Assembly: GCA_002256395.1 (NCBI GenBank)
Contig: NKJG01000004.1
Coordinates: 310,001 to 374,000 of the forward strand
Length of the DNA stretch: 64,000 nt
Direction: 5' to 3'
Source: Bacteroidetes bacterium B1(2017)
GTDB lineage: Bacteria; Bacteroidota; Bacteroidia; UKL13-3
Shown: positions 1 through 8,988 of the stretch, piece after piece
Numbering within the stretch: position 1 is the stretch's first letter
Layout: each line of letters opens with the position of its first letter
Program-made: the position numbers and the translations under genes
Notes under the pieces: generated by a model
Seen by the model: the letters and a program-made list of their open reading frames with translations, nothing else
Told to the model about the DNA's origin: nothing
Databases searched by the model: none

Positions 1-651
1 TCTACCTGTTCTACCATTTCCATCACTAAATGGGTGAATTGCTTCAAACTGGTAATGTGCAATCGTCATTTTTAATAATGGGTCAATATCATCTGCATAC
101 TCTTGGTTTAAATAATCAACTAAATTGTTAATTTTTTTCTCAACAACTCCTTTTCCTCTCGGTGGTGTGTAAATAGTTTCTCCAGATCTAAATTCACTTT
201 GACCTCTCTTAAAAATAATCTGTGATTGAGGCGAACGTATGGCTTGCTTATTGTTTTTTATTTGTTGGTTAATTTTAACAATGGTAGAGAGGTTTATTTC
301 ATTTTTCTTTTTCATGTTTAGGTAGCCTGCCCAAAGAGCCTCTCTATATCGCAATACCTCTATTATATTTGGGTTTAAGCCTTCTTCCATTAAATCATCT
401 GAAATGGCTTTGTATAGCTCATCTTCGGTAGTGAAGATATTTTCTATTTCAGTTGAACTTCTTGCCTCTTGAATAGAAATAGTATTTATTAACATGATTG
501 GATTTGGAAGTCTTAACAGATTTTTATTAAGCTCAGCCAATGATCTGCTAGCCTTCCCCCAAGATAATAATATATCTGTAGTTAAAATAGATACAGAAGG
601 AGGAAGTAAGGGTAGTTCGTTAAAGGGTTTGTTTCTGTCGTAGGGTTTCAT
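1..651 (-). CDS. Fic family protein (AMPylase-like), 3' part outside window
   Basis: The first 217 codons are visible, read from ATG at 651 to the window edge. Residues 205-217 carry the Fic core motif HPFSDGNGRTGR, which in the family transfers AMP or another nucleotide moiety to target proteins. Residues 66-71 (STEIEN) fit the S/T-x-x-x-E-G/N inhibitory motif of Fic proteins with a preceding inhibitory helix, so the enzyme is probably autoinhibited. The N-terminus (MKPYDRNKPF) resembles the Fic_N domain. Such proteins usually end in a winged helix, but that part is not in the window. The upstream region holds a periodic TGTTCA array (660-829), which suggests tight, perhaps autogenous control. 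The substrate is unknown. Confidence 0.9.
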   Translation of the reverse strand, partial: MKPYDRNKPFNELPLLPPSVSILTTDILLSWGKASRSLAELNKNLLRLPNPIMLINTISIQEARSSTEIENIFTTEDELYKAISDDLMEEGLNPNIIEVLRYREALWAGYLNMKKKNEINLSTIVKINQQIKNNKQAIRSPQSQIIFKRGQSEFRSGETIYTPPRGKGVVEKKINNLVDYLNQEYADDIDPLLKMTIAHYQFEAIHPFSDGNGRTGR

Positions 652-659
652 TTTTGATG

Positions 660-829
660 TGTTCAGTTTTATTATTATAACTGAACATGATACAAATATG
701 TGTTCCTTTTTTTGATTTTAAAAGCATTCATGTTCATTTTTTATATAAAATCTGAACATGTATGGTTTTTGTGTTCATTTTTATGCCATAAATGGATTTC
801 GTGTTCAGTTTAAAGTTAAAAAATGAACA
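660..829. promoter_or_regulatory. Periodic TGTTCA/TGAACA operator-like array upstream of fic
   Basis: Eight hexamers lie between fic (start 651) and the cmk stop (851): TGTTCA at 660, TGAACA at 682, TGTTCC at 701, TGTTCA at 731, TGAACA at 753, TGTTCA at 772, TGTTCA at 802, TGAACA at 824. The start-to-start steps are 22, 19, 30, 22, 19, 30, 22, giving an exact 71-bp register, while the DNA between hexamers has diverged. Local dyads include a 9-bp arm pair (660-668/679-687) and an 8-bp pair (729-736/753-760). Multiple binding of one regulator is the simplest reading; the regulator is not identified. Confidence 0.65.
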
Positions 830-850
830 TAATAAAAGTAAAGAAATTTT

Positions 851-1540
851 CTAGTTTGAGTTCGCTTGAAGCTTATTTATCCAATTTAAAACAATTGTAA
901 GTTGTTCTTCTTTACTCAAGAAGCTATTGTCTAATTCAATTGCATCATCGGCTTTTAGCAGAGGGCTATCGGCGCGGTTGCTATCCATGTGGTCGCGTTT
1001 TTCGAGGTTGGCAAACACTTCGTCGAAGGTAGTGTTTTGGCCTTTTTCTTTAAGTTCATCCAAGCGTCGTTGGGCTCTAATTTTTGGGTCGGCCGTAATA
1101 AAGAGTTTAAGTTCTGCCTTTGGAAAAACTACCGTACCAATATCCCTTCCATCCATCACTATGCCTTTGTTTAAACCCAACGCTTGTTGTTGTTTAACTA
1201 AAAATCTTCTTACCTCACTTAATGAACTTACATCACTTACGGCGCTTGCTACACGAGGGTTTATACGAATTTCATTTTCAATATTTTCCCCGTTTAACAG
1301 GGTGATTTGAGTCTGTGTTTCCTCGTTAAACCCAAATGATATTTGTATTTGAGGCAAACATTCTGCCACCATTTCTGGATGATGAAAATCTATTTGATTT
1401 TGCAATAAATATAGGGTTACAGCTCTATACATGGCTCCTGTATCAACATAATGATAGTTGAGTTGTTTTGCTAACTCACGAGCCAAAGTGCTTTTGCCAC
1501 ACGATGAGAAACCATCTATTGCTATAATTAACTTATTCAC
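851..1540 (-). CDS. cmk: (d)CMP kinase (cytidylate kinase)
   Basis: Phosphorylates CMP and dCMP with ATP in the cytoplasm, feeding CTP and dCTP synthesis. The 229-residue length fits the family. The N-terminal P-loop reads GFSSCGKST (residues 10-18), followed by the YVDTGAMYRAV motif and, later, DGRDIGTVVFP, all characteristic of cytidylate kinases. It begins 8 bases after the porQ stop and on the same strand; porQ-cmk adjacency recurs in Bacteroidota, so the two are probably cotranscribed. Nothing appears truncated. Confidence 0.97.
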   Translation of the reverse strand: MNKLIIAIDGFSSCGKSTLARELAKQLNYHYVDTGAMYRAVTLYLLQNQIDFHHPEMVAECLPQIQISFGFNEETQTQITLLNGENIENEIRINPRVASAVSDVSSLSEVRRFLVKQQQALGLNKGIVMDGRDIGTVVFPKAELKLFITADPKIRAQRRLDELKEKGQNTTFDEVFANLEKRDHMDSNRADSPLLKADDAIELDNSFLSKEEQLTIVLNWINKLQANSN

Positions 1541-1548
1541 TAATTTTT

Positions 1549-2592
1549 TTATTTTGATTTTTTGAAATCATCAAGTCGTGTTATGATGGTAAAGGCATTC
1601 GTATTTTTACCGGGCATATACCCTCCATTTCCATATGAAAATTGAAACCTGTTTATTCTTACTCCAAAGCCCCATGAGAAGCCATTAAAACCTCTTATAT
1701 CATATAAACTCATTTCGCGTTGGCGCATGGCATTATAACCAAATCTTATGTTTAAGGTTTTACCCAAAATCATTTCAGTATTAATTATAACATGGCTCAT
1801 GGCTTTTTGAAGAATGGTAAAATCTTCTTGAATAGGAAGGCCAGTTTCTAGATTAATTGTTCGGTTGTTTCTGCTATCAATTTGATAAAGCAACTTTCCT
1901 GGACTTTGCAGGTTATGTGCAATTACACTTATTCTAAAGGGGTTGTGTTCAAACTTTTTTGAAAATCCAATTTGAACATTATAAGGAATTCGCTCGTAAT
2001 TATTATCGGTATAGGTTTTAAATTGGGTGCCAATATTACTAACTACAGCTGTTACCATCATAAGCCTGTCTGAACTCAACCATGCCCCAGCAATATCTGT
2101 AGCTACTCCAAATGAATTATAAGATTCAAGGTTGGAGTTAATGGCTTTTAGGGTCAAACCATATTGAAATTTTTTGTAGGTTCTTGCGGCAGTGGCATGA
2201 AAATTATATTCTCCGGCCGTAAAGGTGCCAAGTACTTGTCCATCTGGACTTGTTCTTACAAAGTTGCCATAATTTAAATATTGTATTCCAGCTGCAAAAG
2301 ATGTTTTTAATGAATCGGCATGCCAAGCATAATTAGCCTCTCCGGCAGTAATGTCTGAAAAGTAATTAATGAAATTTAGGCCAACTTGGTGCTTATTGGC
2401 ACTTGTTAGTAAAGCTGGGTTTTGGCTAACTAAATTAATATCGGCATCGGGAGTAGCTATGGCATTTCCGCCTAAGGCAGCTATTCTAGCGTTGGGTGAA
2501 ACCTTAAGAAATTGATAGGTACCCATGCCACCAATTTGGCTTGAACCAAATTTTGCTAGACAAATAAATAGAATTAAGATTTTGCTTCTCAT
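1549..2592 (-). CDS. porQ: Type IX secretion system protein PorQ
   Basis: A predicted 347-residue outer-membrane beta-barrel accessory protein of the type IX secretion system; PorQ belongs to the attachment complex that fixes cargo to the cell surface. I place the start at 2592 because MRSKILILFICLAKF followed by GSSQ is a good signal peptide; the open frame continues to 2757, but that extension would overlap htpG and lacks any family similarity I can see. The mature start, GGMGTYQFLKVSPNARIAALG, is typical of PorQ. It is divergent from htpG and upstream of cmk. Confidence 0.88.
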   Translation of the reverse strand: MRSKILILFICLAKFGSSQIGGMGTYQFLKVSPNARIAALGGNAIATPDADINLVSQNPALLTSANKHQVGLNFINYFSDITAGEANYAWHADSLKTSFAAGIQYLNYGNFVRTSPDGQVLGTFTAGEYNFHATAARTYKKFQYGLTLKAINSNLESYNSFGVATDIAGAWLSSDRLMMVTAVVSNIGTQFKTYTDNNYERIPYNVQIGFSKKFEHNPFRISVIAHNLQSPGKLLYQIDSRNNRTINLETGLPIQEDFTILQKAMSHVIINTEMILGKTLNIRFGYNAMRQREMSLYDIRGFNGFSWGFGVRINRFQFSYGNGGYMPGKNTNAFTIITRLDDFKKSK

Positions 2593-2727
2593 GCCGTTTT
2601 CAAAAATATGCTTTTCAACGTAATTTCTATGTTCAAAATTGCAGCGATTGTGGCTATTGGTAGACAATTTGACAGAATTTGATGAGTGGAACAGCATTTG
2701 AATAGCAGAACTTAAATTATATACACT

Positions 2728-4548
2728 ATGGCTACAAAAGGTAATATTAGCGTTCACACAGAGAACATTTTTCCTATTATTAAGAAATTTCTTTATTCAG
2801 ACCATGAGATTTTCTTAAGAGAATTAGTTAGTAATGCGGTTGATGCTACTCAAAAATTAAAAACTTTATCTAGTACAGGTGAGGCAAAGGGTGAAATTGG
2901 GGAATTAAAAATAACCGTTAAGGTTGATAAGGAGGCCAAAACTCTTCACATTATTGATAGAGGTATTGGTATGACAGAGGAAGAGGTTGGAAAATATATC
3001 AACCAAGTTGCTTTTAGTAGTGCAGAAGAGTTTCTTGAAAAATATAAAGATAAAGGTGCTCAGGTTATTGGTCATTTTGGTTTAGGATTTTATTCGGCAT
3101 TTATGGTTGCCCATAAAGTAGAGTTAATTACTAAGTCGTACAAAGAAGGTGCAGCGGCAGTTAGGTGGACATGCGATGGAAGTACTTCTTTTGAAATATC
3201 AGATGCTGAAAAAGAAGAAAGAGGTACAGAAATAATTCTTCATTTGGCAGAAGATTCGATGGAATTTAATGATGATTTTAAAATTAAATCTATCCTCGAA
3301 AAGTACTGTAAATTCTTGCCAATTGAAATTGAATTCGAAGAGAAAATATTAAATAATCCTAGTCCACTTTGGACCAAGGCTCCGGCGGATTGTACCAAAG
3401 AAGATTACGAAAATTTTTATAAGGAACTTTATCCTTTTAGCGAAACCCCGTTGTTTTGGATCCACCTAAATGTTGATTATCCATTTAAATTAACAGGTAT
3501 TTTATACTTTCCTAAAATTAAAAATGAGTTTGAACCAACTCGCAATAAAATTCAGCTTTATAGCAACCAAGTTTTTGTAACAGATAGCGTTCAGGATATT
3601 GTACCTGAGTTTTTAATGCTCTTGCATGGTGTTATTGATTCACCAGATATTCCATTAAATGTTAGCAGAAGTTATTTGCAAAGTGATGCCAACGTTAAGA
3701 AAATTAATAGCCATATTTCTAAAAAGGTGGCAGATAAATTAGAGGAAATCTTTAAACAAGATAGGGTAGAATTTAATTCGAAATGGGAAAGCATTGGAAC
3801 CTTTGTGAAGTATGGAATGATTAGCGATGAGAAATTTTATGATCGCTCTTCAAAATTCTGTTTGCTTCAAAGTAAAGGAAATGATTACTACACCATTCAA
3901 GAATACAAAGAAAAGGTTGGTTCGACCCAAACAGATAAGGATGGAAAAGTAGTTTTCTTATATAGTAACGATTTAATTGCCCATGATAGTTTTGTACATG
4001 CGGTTGAAAAGCGTGGATACGAAGTTTTGAAAATGGATGGTGTGTTGGATAATCATTTTATAAGTAATGTAGAGCATAAGTTTGAGGGTGTAACATGGAA
4101 ACGTGTGGATAGCGATAGCGTAGATAAGCTTATTGATAAAGACCTTAAAAATGAAAGTGTTTTAAGTGAAGCGGATCAAACGAGTATAAAAGAACTTTTC
4201 GAAAAGAATTTTGCAGGTGCTGGACAGTTTAGGTTTTCAACCGAAGCTTTAGCTCCAGATGATTCTTTCTTAACTCTTATTAAACCAGAATGGGAGCGTA
4301 GAATGAAGGAAATGCAAAAAATGCAAGGTATGGGAATGGATATTTTTGGTAACATGCCGGATTCTTTTAATGCGGTAATTAATAGTAACCACCCATTAAG
4401 TCTTAAAATAAGTAAAATGGAAGATGGTTCAAACAAAGAGGAGTTGGTAAAACAAGCATTTGACTTAGCTCGTTTATCACAGAATATTTTACACGGCGAA
4501 GAGTTAACCCAGTTTATTCAACGCAATACAAAATCCTTGATTTCGTAG
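2728..4548 (+). CDS. htpG: Molecular chaperone HtpG (Hsp90 family)
   Basis: Cytosolic ATP-dependent chaperone of 606 residues. The N-terminal GHKL ATPase domain has the LVSNAVDAT motif (Glu/Asn ATP-binding helix), DRGIGMT and the GHFGLGFYSAFMV lid region within roughly the first 120 residues; the middle domain carries the catalytic-loop stretch NVSRSYLQ. ATG at 2728 gives the usual N-terminus ending just before the SVHTENIFPI strand. The gene stands alone, divergent from porQ, and is closed by a strong terminator. Confidence 0.97.
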   Translation: MATKGNISVHTENIFPIIKKFLYSDHEIFLRELVSNAVDATQKLKTLSSTGEAKGEIGELKITVKVDKEAKTLHIIDRGIGMTEEEVGKYINQVAFSSAEEFLEKYKDKGAQVIGHFGLGFYSAFMVAHKVELITKSYKEGAAAVRWTCDGSTSFEISDAEKEERGTEIILHLAEDSMEFNDDFKIKSILEKYCKFLPIEIEFEEKILNNPSPLWTKAPADCTKEDYENFYKELYPFSETPLFWIHLNVDYPFKLTGILYFPKIKNEFEPTRNKIQLYSNQVFVTDSVQDIVPEFLMLLHGVIDSPDIPLNVSRSYLQSDANVKKINSHISKKVADKLEEIFKQDRVEFNSKWESIGTFVKYGMISDEKFYDRSSKFCLLQSKGNDYYTIQEYKEKVGSTQTDKDGKVVFLYSNDLIAHDSFVHAVEKRGYEVLKMDGVLDNHFISNVEHKFEGVTWKRVDSDSVDKLIDKDLKNESVLSEADQTSIKELFEKNFAGAGQFRFSTEALAPDDSFLTLIKPEWERRMKEMQKMQGMGMDIFGNMPDSFNAVINSNHPLSLKISKMEDGSNKEELVKQAFDLARLSQNILHGEELTQFIQRNTKSLIS

Positions 4549-4572
4549 GGATTATTATAGGTGATGAACTAG

Positions 4573-4605
4573 AAAGGCCCGGCAATTTTGCCGGGCCTTT
4601 TTTTT
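4573..4605 (+). terminator. Rho-independent terminator of htpG
   Basis: An 11-bp perfect stem (AAAGGCCCGGC at 4573-4583, GCCGGGCCTTT at 4590-4600) with a short AATTTT loop is followed by a T run. It lies 24 bases past the htpG stop. Confidence 0.9.
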
Positions 4606-4775
4606 GTGCAATTACAATTAGGTTCAATTTGGAGTGCGCTCTCTAAATGGGAAAATGTCTCAAAAAGAACCTAAAAAACAACTTTGATATTTTATAAATA
4701 CTTGATATTTAGGTTTTAGTGTTTTTGGCCTTTTATTGGCAATATGCTAAGAAACAAAGAAATCTAACTAACAAC

Positions 4776-6809
4776 ATGAATAAATTACTCGTATTAACAC
4801 TTGCAGCCGGATTAGCCGTAACATCTTGCAAAAAAGGATTAGAAAATCAATTAAGCACATCTGAAACTGGATTAACAACAGGTTCTGTGAATGTGAGCAA
4901 AATGAATGACATTATTGTACCAGCAGGTTTTAACTGGAAAACAACCGACAACAAATTAGTTAAAGTAAGTTTAAGAGATAATCAAGATAAGCCTGTAGCT
5001 AAACAAAAGGTATGGATATCTGATATCGTTAATAATAAACGTGGATCTACTTTAGCCGCAGGTTTTACAAATGAAAAAGGTGAGTTTGAATTTGCTTTGG
5101 AATTAGCCACAAGCATTAAGGAATTAGTTGTAAACACAAATTATTTGGCCGTTCCTCAGAATGTGGTTTTGACCTTTAATGGTCAAGTAGCAAGTCTAGA
5201 TTTGGGAGGAAAGGTTCCTGCCGCAATTCGTACTTTGGAGCCAGAATTAAGCACTAGTAGTTCATTAGGGAAATCAGGTTCTAAATTTCAAGTATTACCT
5301 TCTAGCAGAACTTGGTCTACTTCGGCATCGGGTGGTGTTCCTAACTATTTGGAATCTACAAATGATGTAATTTCATCTACTACCTTAAGCCAAATTGCAA
5401 GCACATTACCAGAAAGCGTACATTTATCTGCATCATCTGCCTTATTAGCTGCATCAAATGTGAGAGTAATTAAATTGGTAGACTCATGTGAAGTGTTTGT
5501 AACCTTTGTAAGTGAAGGTGCTGGTTATAAAAATGTATTATTCTATTACACCTATAACGTAAATAATCCTCCTGCCTCTTTATCAGATATAGATGATTAT
5601 AATGTGATTTTCCCGAATGCTTCTTTTGCCGGTTCAGGTGGAGGTTTGGTTTCAGGTAATAAAGTAAAATTAGGAAACTTTCCTGCAGGAACTGTTATTG
5701 GATATGGTATAGCTTCTGATGGTTGGAAAGGTGGCTCAAACGGATTTAATGGAGCTACCGAAGGATTATGGAAAGTGTTTGGTGATAAAAATCTAAATCC
5801 AGAATCTAATGCTAGTTTAAAGGAGCATATGGTATTGTTAAATGATGAAACTAACCACAGGTACATAATGGGATTTGAAGATATTAAAAGAGATGTTAGC
5901 GGATGTGATCATGACTTTAATGATGTATTATTCTATACTACTGCAAATCCTTTTACCGCAATTGAAGACGATAACATTCCAGTTTTACCTCCTTCATGCA
6001 CGGATACAGATAACGATGGTGTATGTGATGCAAATGATTGCGAACCTAACAATGCAGCAGTAGCAACTTGTAATACTTACGGAACTGGAACTTTAGCCTT
6101 TGAAGATTTATGGCCATCACAAGGTGATTATGATATGAATGATGTGGTTGTTTCTTACAATTACACCGTAAAAGCAAATGCTAGTAATATTGTAACTCGT
6201 GTTGAAGCTTCTTATACCTTACGTGCAACAGGTGGAACTTATATGAATGGTTTTGGTGTTCAGTTCCCAGTTGATAGAAGCAAAATATCTGGTGTTAGTG
6301 GTGCTACACTTGAAGCCAATCAATCTAAAGCAGTGTTATTAATGTTTAATAATATGCGTGGCGAAATGAATATGTGGAATACCGTTCCTGGCCAAACTGT
6401 TAGTCCTACTAAAACTTACAATGTTGCCTTTAATATTAGCAATGGTCCAACTTTATCTGCCTTTGGTTTGAGTTATTACAATCCATTTATTTGGAACGGA
6501 ACTCCAGGATTTGGTAGAGGTTATGAAATACATTTACCTGGTCAAATGCCAACCGATTTAGCTAATAACTCATTGTTTGGAGCCAGTAATGATGGTACTA
6601 ATTTAAATACCCATGATACCTATGTAAGTAAAAATGGTAGATATCCTTGGGCAATTAATATTCCTGCAAGCTTTAGCTATCCTAAAGAAAAGGCAGATGT
6701 TAATACAGCATACACAAAGTTTGCAACTTGGGTTAGCAGTGGTGGAAGTTTATATACCGATTGGTATTCAAATGGAAGCGGTTACCGCAATGCAGCAAAC
6801 ATTTATTAG
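4776..6809 (+). CDS. LruC domain lipoprotein with DUF4114-like domain
   Basis: A 677-residue predicted surface lipoprotein. The start at 4776 gives the lipoprotein signal MNKLLVLTLAAGLAVTSC with the lipidated Cys at residue 18; the in-frame upstream extension to 4719 lacks a good start. A DUF4114-like region lies around residues 295-400 (motif GFEDIKRDVSGCDHDFNDV). A short calcium-binding-like segment follows (DTDNDGVCDANDCEPNN), then the LruC domain from about residue 435 to the end (FEDLWPSQGDYDMNDVVVSY). LruC proteins were named from Leptospira and are common in Bacteroidota; their role is not established. Both main domains share Asp-rich FNDV/MNDV motifs, suggesting metal binding. Confidence 0.85.
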   Translation: MNKLLVLTLAAGLAVTSCKKGLENQLSTSETGLTTGSVNVSKMNDIIVPAGFNWKTTDNKLVKVSLRDNQDKPVAKQKVWISDIVNNKRGSTLAAGFTNEKGEFEFALELATSIKELVVNTNYLAVPQNVVLTFNGQVASLDLGGKVPAAIRTLEPELSTSSSLGKSGSKFQVLPSSRTWSTSASGGVPNYLESTNDVISSTTLSQIASTLPESVHLSASSALLAASNVRVIKLVDSCEVFVTFVSEGAGYKNVLFYYTYNVNNPPASLSDIDDYNVIFPNASFAGSGGGLVSGNKVKLGNFPAGTVIGYGIASDGWKGGSNGFNGATEGLWKVFGDKNLNPESNASLKEHMVLLNDETNHRYIMGFEDIKRDVSGCDHDFNDVLFYTTANPFTAIEDDNIPVLPPSCTDTDNDGVCDANDCEPNNAAVATCNTYGTGTLAFEDLWPSQGDYDMNDVVVSYNYTVKANASNIVTRVEASYTLRATGGTYMNGFGVQFPVDRSKISGVSGATLEANQSKAVLLMFNNMRGEMNMWNTVPGQTVSPTKTYNVAFNISNGPTLSAFGLSYYNPFIWNGTPGFGRGYEIHLPGQMPTDLANNSLFGASNDGTNLNTHDTYVSKNGRYPWAINIPASFSYPKEKADVNTAYTKFATWVSSGGSLYTDWYSNGSGYRNAANIY

Positions 6810-6845
6810 AAACCAAATGGCCTTGGGCCAACCTTTACAGAATAT

Positions 6846-6881
6846 AAAAAAACCGGCTCAAATTGAGACCGGTTTTTTTTT
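6846..6881. terminator. Bidirectional terminator between the LruC gene and the ABC-F gene
   Basis: A hairpin with CCGG-CTCAA paired to TTGAG-CCGG (one bulged A) is flanked by A and T runs on its two sides, so it can terminate both convergent genes (stops at 6809 and 6898). Confidence 0.85.
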
Positions 6882-6897
6882 GTATTTAGTTTTTTGT

Positions 6898-8841
6898 TTA
6901 TCCTTCTAAATCGATAAGCTCTTCCATGACCGATTCCATTTCTTTTTCTAAATGTATTAATGCTTTTTTCTCTGCTTCATAGAAGCTGGTAAGTTCGGCA
7001 ATTTTTTTAGAATCGTTTGAGTTTTCAGGAAGAGTAAAGGCAAGTTCCAATTCAACTAATTTCTTTTTAGTTTGATTTACCTTTTGTTCATACTCATCAA
7101 ATTGCTTGCGTAAATTTTGAATATAATTATTGCTAACTTTAGCCTGCTTAGGTGCGTTATTATTGGTTGATGCAACAGGAGTAGAATCGGGCTTCTTTTC
7201 CTTTTTAGGTTCAGGTTTTTTACTTTGATTAAGTTTTTCCTCTTCTTCCTTTTTGGCTTTCCAATATTCCCATTCGGCAAACGTGCCAGGGTATTCTTTT
7301 ATTTTTTCGTCTTCAACCCACCAAATTTTATTGGCAATTTCTGATACAAAAAATCTATCGTGGCTAACCACAATAAAGGAACCTTCGTATTTTTGTAGGG
7401 ATTGAATTAGGATATTGATACTGCGCATATCCAAGTGATTGGTAGGCTCATCTAAAAGCAAAAAGTTAGCTTCAGTTAAAAGTGTTTTTGCTAAGGCAAC
7501 ACGAGCTTTTTCACCACCACTTAATACTTTAATTTTCTTGAATACGTCATCACCTGCGAATAAGAAACATCCCAAAACGGTTCTTAATTCTGTTTCAGGT
7601 CTATCTGTTGCAAAGTTTGAAAGTTCTTCCAGAATCTCATAGTTCATATTTAAAGATTCTAATTGGTGCTGGGCGTAGAATGCTTTACGTACATTATGTC
7701 CTAACACAATTTCACCCTCAAAGGTGTCGGTTTGAGCCAAAAGGCGCAAGATGGTTGATTTTCCTTTACCATTCGCTCCAATTAAGGCAATTTTATCACC
7801 TTTCTCAATGCGAGCGTCGGCATGGTTAATAATTCGTACGCCTGGGTAGTTTTTGCTAACATTTATAAGTTCAGCCAAATTTCTACCAGGTTGCATTCCA
7901 ACCCTAAACTGAATGTTTATTTCTCTGTTATCGTCTTCAGGGGCTTCAATGCGTTCAATTCTATCCAGCATTTTTACACGGCTTTGAGCCATGGTGGCCT
8001 TACTTGCTTTTGCCTTGAACCTATTAATTAACTTTTCTTGTTCCTTAATAAACTGTTGCTGATTATCATATGAACGTTGTTGCATTTCCATACGATCTTC
8101 CTTTGATTCTTGGTAAAAGCTATAATTACCAGGGTATTCAAAGATTTTTTGCATGCTCACTTCCACAATCTTACTCACCATTTTATCTAAGAAAAACCTA
8201 TCGTGACTAACAACAATAACGGTTCCTTTGTAGGAGCGTAGGTATTCTTCTAGCCACTCAATACTTGGTAAATCCAAGTGATTGGTAGGCTCATCGAGCA
8301 TAAGTAGGTTAGGTTCTTGCAGAAGCATTTTTGCTAAAAGAACCCTCATTCTCCAACCTCCAGAGAATTTGTTGAAAGGTTTGGTTAGTTGTTCGGTAGT
8401 GAAACCAAGCCCTTCGAGAATTTTTTCAGTTTTATGGTGAATATTATATCCATCTAGGCGTTCAAATTCTTCCTGTCTGTCGCTAAGCTTTTGAATAGTT
8501 TCTTCGCTATGGTCGGTTTCAAGAAGTTCAATTATTTCATTTATTTCCTTCTCAATTTCTAATTGTCGCTCAAATGCAGTAAGGGCAACTTGTAGGATAC
8601 TGTCCTCGCTATCAAAGCTTAATTGATCTTGATTTAAGAATCCAATGGTTAAATCGCGAGGCTTAGACATGGTGCCTTCTGTGAGCGAATATTCACCTGT
8701 AATTATACGCAGTAAGGTAGATTTACCTGTACCATTAAGGCCAATAAGGCCAATACGTTCATTGGGTTTAATATGCCAATTGGCATTTCGGTAGAGGAAC
8801 CGGCCTCCAAATTCAAATCCGATATTGGTTAATGCAATCAT
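6898..8841 (-). CDS. ABC-F family ATP-binding cassette protein
   Basis: A 647-residue soluble protein with two ABC domains and no membrane segments, as in ABC-F translation factors that act at the ribosomal E site. Walker A motifs are GLNGTGKST (residues 34-42) and GANGKGKST in the second half; the signatures SGGWRMR and SGGEKAR are present; both Walker B motifs read LDEPTNHLD. A Lys/Glu-rich linker and a C-terminal coiled coil follow, as in Uup- or YdiF-like members. ABC-F proteins range from housekeeping factors to antibiotic-resistance proteins; the sequence alone does not decide which this is. TATCTTTG at 8853-8860 may be its -7 box. Confidence 0.93.
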   Translation of the reverse strand: MIALTNIGFEFGGRFLYRNANWHIKPNERIGLIGLNGTGKSTLLRIITGEYSLTEGTMSKPRDLTIGFLNQDQLSFDSEDSILQVALTAFERQLEIEKEINEIIELLETDHSEETIQKLSDRQEEFERLDGYNIHHKTEKILEGLGFTTEQLTKPFNKFSGGWRMRVLLAKMLLQEPNLLMLDEPTNHLDLPSIEWLEEYLRSYKGTVIVVSHDRFFLDKMVSKIVEVSMQKIFEYPGNYSFYQESKEDRMEMQQRSYDNQQQFIKEQEKLINRFKAKASKATMAQSRVKMLDRIERIEAPEDDNREINIQFRVGMQPGRNLAELINVSKNYPGVRIINHADARIEKGDKIALIGANGKGKSTILRLLAQTDTFEGEIVLGHNVRKAFYAQHQLESLNMNYEILEELSNFATDRPETELRTVLGCFLFAGDDVFKKIKVLSGGEKARVALAKTLLTEANFLLLDEPTNHLDMRSINILIQSLQKYEGSFIVVSHDRFFVSEIANKIWWVEDEKIKEYPGTFAEWEYWKAKKEEEEKLNQSKKPEPKKEKKPDSTPVASTNNNAPKQAKVSNNYIQNLRKQFDEYEQKVNQTKKKLVELELAFTLPENSNDSKKIAELTSFYEAEKKALIHLEKEMESVMEELIDLEG

Positions 8842-8852
8842 AAAATGGGTGG

Positions 8853-8860
8853 CAAAGATA
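8853..8860 (-). promoter_or_regulatory. Possible -7 box of the ABC-F gene
   Basis: On the minus strand the bases read TATCTTTG, a full match to the Bacteroidota -7 consensus TAnnTTTG, ending 11 bases before ATG at 8841. I see no clear -33 TTG. The implied leader is very short. Confidence 0.4.
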
Positions 8861-8988
8861 GGGAATGAAGATGGAAGTTCATGCCCAGATACTTGGCCAA
8901 TTTTGATATTGTGATAAAAACTTTAAGGATGTGCGTATTTATTGGGCTAAAAATTTTCTTTTTTTAATTTGATAATATAGATTGCCCC

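Noticed and set aside
660..829. CRISPR or iteron array
   Set aside because: The repeated units are 6-9 bases and alternate in orientation, with no long direct repeats and no cas or rep genes nearby.
2593..2757. N-terminal extension of porQ
   Set aside because: The extension overlaps the htpG start, and MRSKILILF at 2592 gives a proper signal peptide.
4176..4436. Minus-strand open frame inside htpG
   Set aside because: Antisense shadow of a conserved coding region with no start signal or family similarity.
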